This document shows, one piece after another, positions 24,219 to 31,675 of a stretch of 33,277 nt of DNA. How positions within the stretch are numbered: the first letter of the stretch is position 1; each line of letters begins with the position of its first letter. A program made the translations under genes and the position numbers. Source of the DNA: a bacterium (GTDB taxonomy: Bacteria > Vulcanimicrobiota > Vulcanimicrobiia > Vulcanimicrobiales > Vulcanimicrobiaceae); the NCBI GenBank assembly GCA_021790895.1, contig JAJYFM010000022.1:1-33277 (forward strand), in the 5' to 3' direction. The notes beneath the pieces are model-generated. The model saw only the letters and a program-made list of their open reading frames with translations. It did no database searches and was not told the DNA's origin.

Positions 24219-25171
24219 GTGCGTCGCTTATCCTTCACGTACGCCGAGCCTTCGATGGATTTTGCATACGATTTCAACTCGGCTGCAATGAGGCCGATCT
24301 GTCCGTAATCGGTAAGCTTGCGGTGTTCGTTGGAGAGCGCCGCGATCGAGACGGACATGAGCGGAACCCGAACGGGCTCTCCGCGGCGGTCGTGTGTCTC
24401 GACGAAACCGACGCGCCGATCGTTCTCGGAATACAGCGAGCCGACGCGCTCGTCAAACTCTTCGAGAATGACCTTTGCGATCTCATCGCAGCGTTCGTCC
24501 GTGGTGAGAATAACGAAGTCGTCGCCGCCGATATGGCCGAGCAGATCGCCGGGGTTGCCGCGGCGGCGCACGGCATCGAGCGAAATCGATGCGAGCATAA
24601 CGATTGCATCGTCGCCGCGGCCAAAGCCGTAGACATCGTTAAATGCCTTGAAGTTATCGAGATCGAGATACAGCACCGCGAACGGCTTTTCGCCGGCGAT
24701 GCGTCGCCGAAGCTCGGCTTCGATCGAGATGTTTCCCGGTAATCGCGTCAGCGGCGAAAGCGAGGAATCGGATTCGTGGCGCACGATGCGCGCGCGAACG
24801 CGGGCAAGCAACTCGGCCGGACCGAAGGGCTTGGTAATATAGTCGTCTGCACCCGCGTCGAAGCCGAGGACCTTATCCTCGGGCTCTCCGCGCGCGGTGA
24901 GCATGACGATCGGCACCGATGCTACCGTGGGGTTGGGGTGCGAGCGCAACCGACGCGCGGTCGCAAAACCATCGAGCAGCGGCATGCGCACGTCGAGCAA
25001 GATGAGATCCGGCAGCGCATCTTCGACTCGCGCGAGTGCATCTTCGCCATCGGTTGAGAGCTCGACGTTATACCCGGCAAGCTCGAGATTCGTGGAGATA
25101 ACGCAACGAAGTTGCTCGTCATCGTCGACGACGAGGATGGTATGTCGGGCAGCTTCCTCTATGCGATTCAT
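24215..25171 (-). CDS. Response regulator with GGDEF (diguanylate cyclase) domain
   Basis: The 318-residue cytoplasmic protein joins a receiver domain (about 10-128) to a GGDEF domain (about 140-305). The receiver has the acidic pair in VVDDDEQ, phospho-acceptor Asp60 in LLLDVRMP, Thr92 in MLTARGE, and Lys114 in TKPFGPAE. The GGDEF domain starts SPLTRLPGN, has YLDLDNFKAFND, and carries the active-site motif as GGDDF (215-219), a conservative variant that should still bind GTP and metal. The stretch before it reads NPGD instead of the inhibitory RxxD. It probably makes cyclic-di-GMP when phosphorylated; catalysis is likely, not certain. It sits between ftsX and the M23 gene with 4-nt overlaps on both sides. 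The partner histidine kinase is not in the window. Confidence 0.9.
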   Translation of the reverse strand: MNRIEEAARHTILVVDDDEQLRCVISTNLELAGYNVELSTDGEDALARVEDALPDLILLDVRMPLLDGFATARRLRSHPNPTVASVPIVMLTARGEPEDKVLGFDAGADDYITKPFGPAELLARVRARIVRHESDSSLSPLTRLPGNISIEAELRRRIAGEKPFAVLYLDLDNFKAFNDVYGFGRGDDAIVMLASISLDAVRRRGNPGDLLGHIGGDDFVILTTDERCDEIAKVILEEFDERVGSLYSENDRRVGFVETHDRRGEPVRVPLMSVSIAALSNEHRKLTDYGQIGLIAAELKSYAKSIEGSAYVKDKRRT

Positions 25172-26073
25172 GTACGCAGGTAACGTCCGATCGAAAACCA
25201 GGATGACAGTCCGCCGATGGCGATGCCGACAAGCAGCAATTGCAGGGCAATCGGCAACATCGCTACGTGCGTGGCGTTGAGCTCAAGCCAAGGTAAAGCA
25301 AGTGCGAGCTTCGCCCACAGCGCGGCCTTCCCGATTCCAAGAATCACCAGCGCAACGAGCGATCCGAGCAGCCCATGCAACAGACCTTCGCAAACAAACG
25401 GCATACGTACGTAGGTGGCGGTCGCACCGACGAGTTGCATGATAGCAATCTCGCGACGGCGTGCAAACACCGTCAGCCGAATCGTATTCGATATAATGAT
25501 CGCGGCGACGAAAAGCAGCGCAACGATGAGTGCGATGCTCACCCTTCGCAACACCACTCCGAGTTGCAGCAAACGTCCAACGATGGTTTTACCGTAAATA
25601 ACGTTCGCCACGCCGGGCTCTGCACGTAGTTCTTCGGCAACTGCGGAAACTTGCGACGGATCGCTTACGCGAACGCGAAACTTATCGGGAAGAGGGTTTT
25701 GCGTCAGCATCGATACGTCGATCGATCCTTGCGTCTGACGGCGTAGCTGCTTGAGACCCTCGGCCTTCGGCACGAAGGTAAACGAAGCGACGCGCTGGTC
25801 CGCCCGCAAGACGGCGCGGAGGTGGTTTTCCTGCGCAGGCGTAGCATTGGTGTGAAAGTAAACCGATATTTCGATCTGCTTGAGCAGGCGATCGCCGACT
25901 CCGGCAAGCGTCAATCGCACGAAAAGAAAGAGACCTAATAAAACAACGGTCACCGCGACGGTGCCGATCGCGGTGGCTTGCATGCCGGCGTTGCGCGTGA
26001 AATTGCGCCCCACCTCACCCAGAAAGAACTTGACCTTGCCCCAGTCCAAGATAATAAAAACCCCGCTCTTCAT
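25168..26073 (-). CDS. ftsX: Cell division protein FtsX
   Basis: FtsX is the membrane half of the FtsEX ABC-type complex that switches on peptidoglycan hydrolases at the septum. The product has a cytoplasmic N-terminus (DWGKVKFFLGEVGRNFTRN), a first helix (about 32-55), a periplasmic loop of about 130 residues for partner binding, and three C-terminal helices. The conserved phrase RREIAIMQLVGATATYVRMPF lies between two of these. The ATG at 26073 overlaps ftsE by 59 nt. A TTG at 26049 would start directly at DWGKVKF with a shorter overlap and may be the real start. A still longer frame to 26151 lies inside ftsE and is not believed. The stop overlaps the response-regulator ATG. Confidence 0.92.
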   Translation of the reverse strand: MKSGVFIILDWGKVKFFLGEVGRNFTRNAGMQATAIGTVAVTVVLLGLFLFVRLTLAGVGDRLLKQIEISVYFHTNATPAQENHLRAVLRADQRVASFTFVPKAEGLKQLRRQTQGSIDVSMLTQNPLPDKFRVRVSDPSQVSAVAEELRAEPGVANVIYGKTIVGRLLQLGVVLRRVSIALIVALLFVAAIIISNTIRLTVFARRREIAIMQLVGATATYVRMPFVCEGLLHGLLGSLVALVILGIGKAALWAKLALALPWLELNATHVAMLPIALQLLLVGIAIGGLSSWFSIGRYLRT

Positions 26074-26725
26074 CGGTGAAAATGCGCCCGTCTTCGAGCC
26101 GAACGACGCGCTTACGCATCCGGTCGACGACGGACTGATTGTGCGTTGCAACCACGACGGTGGTGCCCTTGGTGTTGATGCGCAACAACAGATCCATAAT
26201 TTCGGTCGTATTTTCAGGGTCGAGGTTGCCGGTCGGTTCGTCGCAGAGTAAGAGTTTCGGGTTGTTGACGATTGCCCGCGCTATAGCGGTACGCTGCTGC
26301 TCTCCTCCGGAGAGTTCGCTCGGAAACATGCGACTTTTGTGTGCGAGACCCACCAAATCGAGGGTGCGAGGCACCTGTCGTTCGATCTCGCGCGTGTGTG
26401 CCCCGGTGACGTGCATCGCAAAAGCAACGTTTTCCCAGACCGTTTTGTCGTTGAGCAGCTTGAAATCTTGAAAAATGACGCCGAGATGCCGCCGGAGCGA
26501 GGCCACGCGCGCACCGCGCAGTTTATCGACACGGATGCCGTCGACGACGATCTCACCGTGGCTGGGGATCGCGTCGTGATAGAGCAACCGCAACAGACTC
26601 GATTTACCCGTACCCGAGCTGCCGACGAGGAAGAGGAAGTCCCCTTTCGCGATTTCGAGCGTGACGTTGTCGAGCGCCCGTACCCCGTTGGGATAGGTGA
26701 GGGAGACGTTGCGAATCGAGATCAT
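26015..26725 (-). CDS. ftsE: Cell division ATP-binding protein FtsE
   Basis: A 236-residue ABC ATPase. Motifs in order are Walker A GSSGTGKS (35-42), the Q-loop FQDFKLL, the signature LSGGEQQR (138-145), Walker B LLLCDEPTGNLDP (158-170), and the H-loop His in ATHNQ. The opening MISIRNVSLTYPNGVRALDNV and the QDFKLL sequence are typical of FtsE rather than of LolD or MacB. ATP hydrolysis moves FtsX and so activates the periplasmic hydrolase. It is the first gene of a six-gene minus-strand operon for division-linked wall cleavage. The C-terminal end (about 12 residues, LGLGQGQVLSG) goes beyond the usual FtsE end and overlaps ftsX. It is divergent from the acyl-CoA dehydrogenase gene across 45 nt. 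Confidence 0.95.
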   Translation of the reverse strand: MISIRNVSLTYPNGVRALDNVTLEIAKGDFLFLVGSSGTGKSSLLRLLYHDAIPSHGEIVVDGIRVDKLRGARVASLRRHLGVIFQDFKLLNDKTVWENVAFAMHVTGAHTREIERQVPRTLDLVGLAHKSRMFPSELSGGEQQRTAIARAIVNNPKLLLCDEPTGNLDPENTTEIMDLLLRINTKGTTVVVATHNQSVVDRMRKRVVRLEDGRIFTDEERGFYYLGLGQGQVLSG

Positions 26726-26770
26726 TGCTAAGAGAGGGGTTTTCCGGCGTCGGCAGCCTATACCTCCGGC

Positions 26771-27919
26771 ATGAACTTCGATTTAACCGACGAGCAGCTT
26801 GCTATTTCGCGCCTTGCCCGCGAGTTCGCCACCGACGAGGTACGCCCGCGTGCCGAGGAGATGGATCGCGAGGAGGCATTCCCCTACGACCTGGTCGCCA
26901 AGATGGCCGAGCTCGGATTCCTGGGGCTTCCCTTTCCCGAGGCCTACGGCGGGGCCGGGGCCGATACCGTCAGCTATGCGCTGGCAATCATGGAGATCGC
27001 GCGCGCCGACGCTTCGACCGCGATTACGATGGCCGCGCATGTTTCGCTCGGCGCAACGCCGTTCTATCTGTTCGGCAGTGAGGAGCAGAAACAGCGCTAT
27101 CTGGTGCCGCTCGCGCAAGGGAAGATGCTCTGGGGTTTTGGGCTCACCGAGCCCGAAGCGGGGAGCGATGCCGGCAATTGCCGCACGACGGCGCAGCTTG
27201 AAAACGGGCAATGGCGGGTGAACGGCACGAAAGCGTTCATCACCAACTCCGGCACCGATCTCACCGGCGGCACCACGATTACCGCTATCTCCGATCGGCG
27301 CGCCGACGGTCGCCCCGAGATTTCGAATATCATCGTGCCGCAAGCGACGCCGGGATTTACGCGCAGCAAGAAGTATCGCAAGATGGGCTGGCGTGCGTCG
27401 GATACCCGCGAGCTCTCGTTCGTCGATGCGCGCGTACCCGAAGAGAATTTGCTTGGCAAACGCGGTGAAGGGCTCAAGCAGTTTTTAACCATTCTCGACG
27501 GGGGGCGCATCTCGGTCGCCGCTTTGAGCGTCGGCCTTGCGATGGGCGCCTACGACGAAGCGCTCGCGTATGCAAAAGAACGGCGCGCGTTCGGGCAGAC
27601 GATTTCAAAATTTCAGGCGATTCAATTCAAACTCGTCGACATGCTCTGCGAGATCGAACATTCCAAACTCATGGTGCTCAAGGCGGCATGGGAGAAAGAT
27701 AACAAACGCGACTTCCTCCAAACGGCGAGCTTAGCGAAACTCTACGCTGCCGAAGTATCGCGGCGCGTGGTGAACGAGGCCGTGCAGATCCACGGGGGCT
27801 ACGGCTTCATGGACGAGTATCCGGTCTCGCGGATGTACCGTGACCAGAAAATCAACGAGATCGGCGAGGGGACGAACGAGGTCCAGCGCGTGGTCATCGC
27901 GCGGCGAATGGGGCTCTAA
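26771..27919 (+). CDS. Acyl-CoA dehydrogenase
   Basis: A 382-residue flavoenzyme of fatty-acid or branched-chain amino-acid oxidation that puts a double bond between C2 and C3 of an acyl-CoA and passes electrons to ETF. The N-terminal helical domain begins MNFDLTDEQLAI. The middle beta domain has the FAD-binding stretches FGLTEPEAGSDAG and KAFITNSG. The C-terminal domain has RRAFGQTISKFQAIQF and VQIHGGYGFMDEYPVSRMYRD. The catalytic base is Glu366 in GEGTNEVQR, the position used by short- and medium-chain enzymes. The length is standard. Chain-length preference cannot be decided. No other beta-oxidation gene is adjacent. The start follows a short divergent region shared with ftsE. Confidence 0.95.
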   Translation: MNFDLTDEQLAISRLAREFATDEVRPRAEEMDREEAFPYDLVAKMAELGFLGLPFPEAYGGAGADTVSYALAIMEIARADASTAITMAAHVSLGATPFYLFGSEEQKQRYLVPLAQGKMLWGFGLTEPEAGSDAGNCRTTAQLENGQWRVNGTKAFITNSGTDLTGGTTITAISDRRADGRPEISNIIVPQATPGFTRSKKYRKMGWRASDTRELSFVDARVPEENLLGKRGEGLKQFLTILDGGRISVAALSVGLAMGAYDEALAYAKERRAFGQTISKFQAIQFKLVDMLCEIEHSKLMVLKAAWEKDNKRDFLQTASLAKLYAAEVSRRVVNEAVQIHGGYGFMDEYPVSRMYRDQKINEIGEGTNEVQRVVIARRMGL

Positions 27920-27944
27920 GCAAGCCGGCGCCGGTTTTTCTTGC
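27920..27944 (+). terminator. Possible terminator after the acyl-CoA dehydrogenase
   Basis: Directly after the stop, CCGGCGCCGG (27925-27934) is followed by TTTTTCTT, with GCAAG and CTTGC (27920-27924 and 27940-27944) as outer arms. The GC-rich palindrome plus T-run is terminator-like, but the inner stem is short with a 2-base loop. Confidence 0.35.
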
Positions 27945-28004
27945 CTCCGTGTCGTGCAACTTCGAGGGCCGACGCCCTATTTAAACGGCACGGAGGTAGT
28001 GATT

Positions 28005-28559
28005 ATGCGTTCAACGTTTTTCCGTTCGCTCGCGCTCGGTGCTCTGCTCCTGGGAATGCTGACGCCGGCGGCCAGGGCGGCCTTGCCGGTCGGTGCGAAA
28101 GCGCCGATGTTTACATTGCAAGCGACCCAAGGCGGTAAAGTCTTTCCGTTTTCGCTTGCTGCGGCTCTCAAGAAAGGGCCGGTCGTGCTGTATTTTTATC
28201 CTGCGGCGTTTACTCCGGGTTGCACGATTGAAGCGCACGATTTCGCCGCTGCAATCGGCAAGTATAAAGCGCTTCATGCAACGGTGATCGGCGTTTCGCA
28301 CGACCCGCTTGCGAAGTTACAAAAATTCTCGGTCAGCGTCTGCCGCCGCAAATTCCCTGTCGCAGCAGACACGAATCAAACGGTCATGAAGGAATACGAT
28401 GCCGTGCTGACGGCGGCGCCGCAATACGCAAATCGCACGTCGTATGTGATCTCGCCGGCGGGCCGAATTATTTACACGTACACGAATCTGCAGCCTGGGA
28501 AACACGTCGCAAATACGCTTGCCGCATTGAAGCGTTGGGAAGCGACCCACAAAACCTAA
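28005..28559 (+). CDS. Exported peroxiredoxin (AhpC/TSA, Bcp-like)
   Basis: From the ATG at 28005, preceded by a strong GGAGGT ribosome-binding site (27992-27997), the product has 184 residues. A signal peptide (about 1-26, ending PAARAA) sends it to the periplasm. The thioredoxin fold has the peroxidatic cysteine Cys73 in FTPGCTIEA (PxxxTxxC pattern). A second cysteine, Cys113, in SVSVCRRKFP could act as the resolving cysteine of an atypical two-cysteine mechanism. The C-terminal NRTSYVISPAGRIIYTYT resembles the Bcp/PrxQ branch. It reduces peroxides or lipid hydroperoxides, with a thioredoxin-like donor not visible here. The open frame upstream of 28005 is a shadow of the dehydrogenase end. 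Its stop overlaps the convergent rmuC stop. TATTTA at 27978-27983 may be its -10 box. Confidence 0.9.
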   Translation: MRSTFFRSLALGALLLGMLTPAARAALPVGAKAPMFTLQATQGGKVFPFSLAAALKKGPVVLYFYPAAFTPGCTIEAHDFAAAIGKYKALHATVIGVSHDPLAKLQKFSVSVCRRKFPVAADTNQTVMKEYDAVLTAAPQYANRTSYVISPAGRIIYTYTNLQPGKHVANTLAALKRWEATHKT

Positions 28560-29821
28560 GGCGTTCCGTCTGCGCTCTCGTCGTCTTCGGCAGTTGCATA
28601 CATCGATTCGATTGCTGCAACTGCCGGTTTCGATGCTATCGTCCTTGCCGAAGTCGTTACAGGGAGAACGTCGCCCCCTTCGTTTGCATTCGAGAGGGCT
28701 GCGAGGCCGGCCATTTCACGCCCTTTTGGCAGAACGCTTCGTTCGTATGAGCCGATTGCATCGTTAAACACGCCAACGATGCCGTCGAGGTTGCTGCCGA
28801 GTTTTCTGAGGTGGCCGGCGAAGACGAGGAACCGCTTGTAGAACTCCGCCGCTGTGTCGGCGATTTCTTTCGCTCGCTCTTCTTGCTTGATGTTTTGCCA
28901 GACCATGCCGTAAGAGCGAAGGAGCGTCATGAGCGTTAACGGGCCGACAATAAAAACGGAACGAGCGGCCGCATACTCGACGAGATCGGGATTTTTTGCG
29001 AAGGCCGCAGCCAAGAAGCTCTCGCCCGGAACAAACATAACAACAAAATCGGCGCTGCCTTCAATATTTTGATATTTGACCGAAGCCAATGCGTTGACCC
29101 GTGATTTTAACGCCTTTCCGTAATCGTCCAAGAACGTCGACCGGCGCGCTTCGTCTTTTTCCTCAACGGCGTTCAGATAAGCGTCGAGCGGAACTTTTGC
29201 ATCGACGAAAATATAACGATCGTTTGGAATTTTAATCGTCATGTCGGGGCGCATCGACCGATCGAGGTCGCGAAAAAATTCTTGCTCGTCGAAATCGCAG
29301 TGTTCGAGCATGCCTGCAAGCTCGCAGACCTTTTTGAGTTGAATTTCTCCCCAGCGGCCGCGCGTCTGAGGGTTTCGTAACGCCGTCGCAAGTTGTGTTG
29401 TCTTGTCGGCGAGTGCGCTGGCCACATTGCGTAAGTCGCTACCGTTGGCGGTGAGATTGGCGACTTGAGCGCGTAATTCGGTGTAGGCTTCCGTTCGTTT
29501 TTGTTCGAGTTCGCGCACGAAGGCGTCGACCTGGCTGAGCTTTTCACCGACGGGGGTGACGAGTTCGGAGAGTTTTGCCGCGATTCCGGCCTGCGTCGTA
29601 TCAAAGCGTTGCCCGGCGAGAGCGAGAAATTCGGCCCGGGAAGATTCCACGAGTTCTCGCTGGGTCGCGGCCAAATCGTTTTTTGCGTGCTCGAGCAGCA
29701 GTTCGACTCGCTTGAAGGCTTCGTCGCGGTCGCGGTTGCCGTTGCGAACGAAAAAAGCGGTTGCCACCGCCGTAACGACGACGGCCACGGTGAGTCCAAT
29801 CACGAAGAGGATTGTCGCCAT
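28556..29821 (-). CDS. rmuC: RmuC family DNA recombination protein
   Basis: RmuC limits rearrangements at short inverted repeats; its fold contains a nuclease-like domain. The product (about 421 residues) has an N-terminal transmembrane helix (about 3-24), a coiled coil (about 30-150) and the RmuC core. The core has NPQTRGRWGEIQLKKVCELAGM, RPDMTIKIPNDRYIFVDAKVPLDAY, ADFVVMFVPGESFLAAAF and LRSYGMVWQNIKQEERAKEI, all hallmarks of the family. The ATG at 29821 is chosen over the TTG one codon earlier. The C-terminal 50 residues are variable and acidic. It follows the dienelactone-hydrolase-like gene by 3 nt, so the two are probably co-transcribed. Confidence 0.93.
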   Translation of the reverse strand: MATILFVIGLTVAVVVTAVATAFFVRNGNRDRDEAFKRVELLLEHAKNDLAATQRELVESSRAEFLALAGQRFDTTQAGIAAKLSELVTPVGEKLSQVDAFVRELEQKRTEAYTELRAQVANLTANGSDLRNVASALADKTTQLATALRNPQTRGRWGEIQLKKVCELAGMLEHCDFDEQEFFRDLDRSMRPDMTIKIPNDRYIFVDAKVPLDAYLNAVEEKDEARRSTFLDDYGKALKSRVNALASVKYQNIEGSADFVVMFVPGESFLAAAFAKNPDLVEYAAARSVFIVGPLTLMTLLRSYGMVWQNIKQEERAKEIADTAAEFYKRFLVFAGHLRKLGSNLDGIVGVFNDAIGSYERSVLPKGREMAGLAALSNANEGGDVLPVTTSARTIASKPAVAAIESMYATAEDDESADGTP

Positions 29822-29824
29822 CAA

Positions 29825-30655
29825 TTAATGTTTCGGGACGAGGTGGTTTTTGAAGAACTCCAGCGTCCGTTTCCAGGCATCGCTTGCGGCGGCGGGAGCA
29901 TATGCGGTCCGCCGATCGTCGAAAAAGTCATGTCCTGCGGTCTGGTAAACGCGCAAGTCGTTCGTTACGGTGAGGAGCGTGCGAAAGAGGCGCACGTCGT
30001 CGGCAGAGATTAAAGAATCGTGCTCGCCGTAGCTTCCGCAAACCGGAACGTGAATTTGGTCGGGTGTGATGCGGTCGACCGATCCATAGAATGGCGCGAC
30101 GCAATTGAAGATATCGTTGTTATCGGCAGCCTGCAACAGCGCGTAGTGTCCGCCTACCGAAAGCCCTGTGATGCCGATGAGTCCCTGCGGAGAGCGAGCT
30201 TGCAACCAAAGGGCCGCCGCACGAATATCCCCGTCGGCCTGCCGACGGTCGATGCGCTTGGCAAAAGGTTCGAAAAGCGCCCGATCGCACGAATCATCTC
30301 CCGAAGGAGCTTCGAAACGCGCGTACAGATCGGGTGCGACCGTCGAGAAGCCGGCCTTTGCAAAGCGACGCACGACATCGCGTATCGTCGCATCGATTCC
30401 CCACAGATGCGGCACGACCACGATCCCCGGCGTATTCGCGCGCACCGCGCGCGGGCCGGCCGTGTACACGCGCATCGTAGTATCGAGCCGACGGAGTTCG
30501 ACGATTTCGACCGTAATCGTCGAATCATCCTCGGCGACGAAAGGGAGGTGTGCCGGGGCGAGGCGCAGATCGCTGTCGTTCGCGCTCGGCATACGCCGAG
30601 GTGCGACGGCGTCGATCGCTTTGGCAAGCGCGGCTAAATCATCATCCTTTTTCAA
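29825..30655 (-). CDS. Dienelactone hydrolase family alpha/beta hydrolase
   Basis: A 276-residue cytoplasmic hydrolase of the dienelactone hydrolase (DLH) type: GIVVVPHLWGIDATIRDVVRRFAKAGFSTVAPDLY, the nucleophile elbow GLSVGGH, and FYGSVDR. The predicted triad is Ser166, Asp213 (GEHD) and His242 (AGHDFF). Classical DLH has Cys in the elbow (GFCxGG); Ser here points to an ordinary esterase-like activity, substrate unknown. The first 45 residues are a non-conserved extension. The start is TTG, overlapping the LysR stop (TTGA), with GGAG placed well upstream; an internal start cannot be excluded. It is read with the LysR gene and rmuC. Confidence 0.85.
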   Translation of the reverse strand: MKKDDDLAALAKAIDAVAPRRMPSANDSDLRLAPAHLPFVAEDDSTITVEIVELRRLDTTMRVYTAGPRAVRANTPGIVVVPHLWGIDATIRDVVRRFAKAGFSTVAPDLYARFEAPSGDDSCDRALFEPFAKRIDRRQADGDIRAAALWLQARSPQGLIGITGLSVGGHYALLQAADNNDIFNCVAPFYGSVDRITPDQIHVPVCGSYGEHDSLISADDVRLFRTLLTVTNDLRVYQTAGHDFFDDRRTAYAPAAASDAWKRTLEFFKNHLVPKH

Positions 30656-31605
30656 CGCCCACTCCTTCGACCGCGATGTTTCCGCACCGTGCTGCGTGAA
30701 CCTTTGCTTTGCTTGGTGCCGGGCTCACCTAACAGCGCGGTAATGAATGCCTGTGCGAGCGGTGCAAGCGGACGGTCGTGCCGCACGAGGACGTAAAATT
30801 TTCGTTCGAGTGCGAGATCCGCGATGGCGACAGGAACGACGCGATGTAACGAAATTGCGCGCTCGACGACCAACTCGGAGAGGATCGCGATGCCGAGACC
30901 GGCTTCAACGGCGCGCACGATTCCTTCACCGCTGGGAAGCTCCAGCGCGATCGGCGGCTCGACCCCGGCGGCGCGTAGCGCATCGTACCCGTGATCGCGT
31001 GTGCCCGAGCCGGGCTCTCGACTGACAAAGCGCTCGCCTGCAAGTTCGGCGGCGAGAATGCTCGAGCGCCCCGCAAATGGATGCTGCGGCGCGACGATGA
31101 GACGCAGCCGATCGTGCGCGAAGGGGTGCGACTCAAGCCGTGGCTCGTCGATCGTCCCTTCGATGAGTCCGAAGAGCAGGTCGCCGCACAGAACGAGGCG
31201 TTCGACCTCCTGGGTATTCGCGATCCGGACGCGGGGTTCGACCTCGGGGCGGTCGCGGAGAAATTCGGCGAGCAACTTCGGCACAAGGTGGGTTCCGATG
31301 GTTCTCGTCGCGGCAAAATCGAGTCGACCGCTCCGCGCGGCGTTATAGCTCTCCGCTTCTCGCAGCAGCGTCTCCGCATCGGCGATGAGGCTGCGGGCCC
31401 GCTCGACGACCATCCGCCCGGCCTCGGTCAGCGCCGGGCGCCCCGCTTCACGAGAAAAGAGCGTCAGACCGAGTGCGGTGGCGAGCGTAGCCAGCTGCTG
31501 GCTCACTGCGGGTTGGGATATTCCCAGGGCGCGGGCGCCCTTCGAGAACGAGCCGCGCTTTGCGACTTCGGCGAGCGTTTCGAGCTGCGAGAGCGATATT
31601 TTCAT
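30652..31605 (-). CDS. LysR family transcriptional regulator
   Basis: The 317-residue protein has a LysR winged helix-turn-helix at about 4-63 (LETLAEVAKRGSFSKGARALGISQPAVSQQLATL), a linker helix, and a two-lobed ligand-binding domain at about 92-295 with the family's GIVRAVEAGLGIAILSEL. The last 22 residues are a basic tail (KQSKGSRS, RKHRGRRSGR) beyond the usual end. It is divergent from a solute-binding-protein operon across 70 nt of AT-rich DNA that contains a 10-bp imperfect dyad, so it probably regulates that operon and itself. The ligand cannot be read from sequence; the sulfur/oxyanion character of the divergent genes is a hint only. Its TGA overlaps the TTG start of the hydrolase gene. 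Confidence 0.92.
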   Translation of the reverse strand: MKISLSQLETLAEVAKRGSFSKGARALGISQPAVSQQLATLATALGLTLFSREAGRPALTEAGRMVVERARSLIADAETLLREAESYNAARSGRLDFAATRTIGTHLVPKLLAEFLRDRPEVEPRVRIANTQEVERLVLCGDLLFGLIEGTIDEPRLESHPFAHDRLRLIVAPQHPFAGRSSILAAELAGERFVSREPGSGTRDHGYDALRAAGVEPPIALELPSGEGIVRAVEAGLGIAILSELVVERAISLHRVVPVAIADLALERKFYVLVRHDRPLAPLAQAFITALLGEPGTKQSKGSRSTVRKHRGRRSGR

Positions 31606-31675
31606 AAGTTAAACGAATGGTTTTGCATCATTTATATTATTTGACTTATAATACGCCCCCTCCTATGCTCGGGAC
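31603..31675. promoter_or_regulatory. AT-rich divergent promoter with LysR-type dyad
   Basis: This 70-nt gap is strikingly AT-rich for the window. ATAAGTTAAA (31604-31613) and TTTGACTTAT (31640-31649) form an inverted repeat with 9 of 10 pairs, a size suited to a LysR tetramer spanning two sites. For the plus-strand genes, TATAAT (31647-31652) with TTGCAT (31623-31628) 18 nt before it is a plausible promoter. The left dyad arm covers the LysR start codon, which would suit autorepression. Confidence 0.55.

Larger units (their letters stand above)
600..25895. repeat. Dispersed GCGATCGC octamers (HIP1-like), at least 15 sites
   Basis: The palindrome GCGATCGC starts at 600, 1303, 1564, 2059, 2768, 4860, 5352, 7731, 11768, 13525, 15647, 18382, 21489, 22695 and 25888 by hand count. 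All 15 lie inside genes. With about 62% GC roughly one copy is expected by base composition in 33 kb. The sequence equals HIP1, the highly iterated palindrome of many cyanobacteria. None was found after 25895. Confidence 0.7.
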
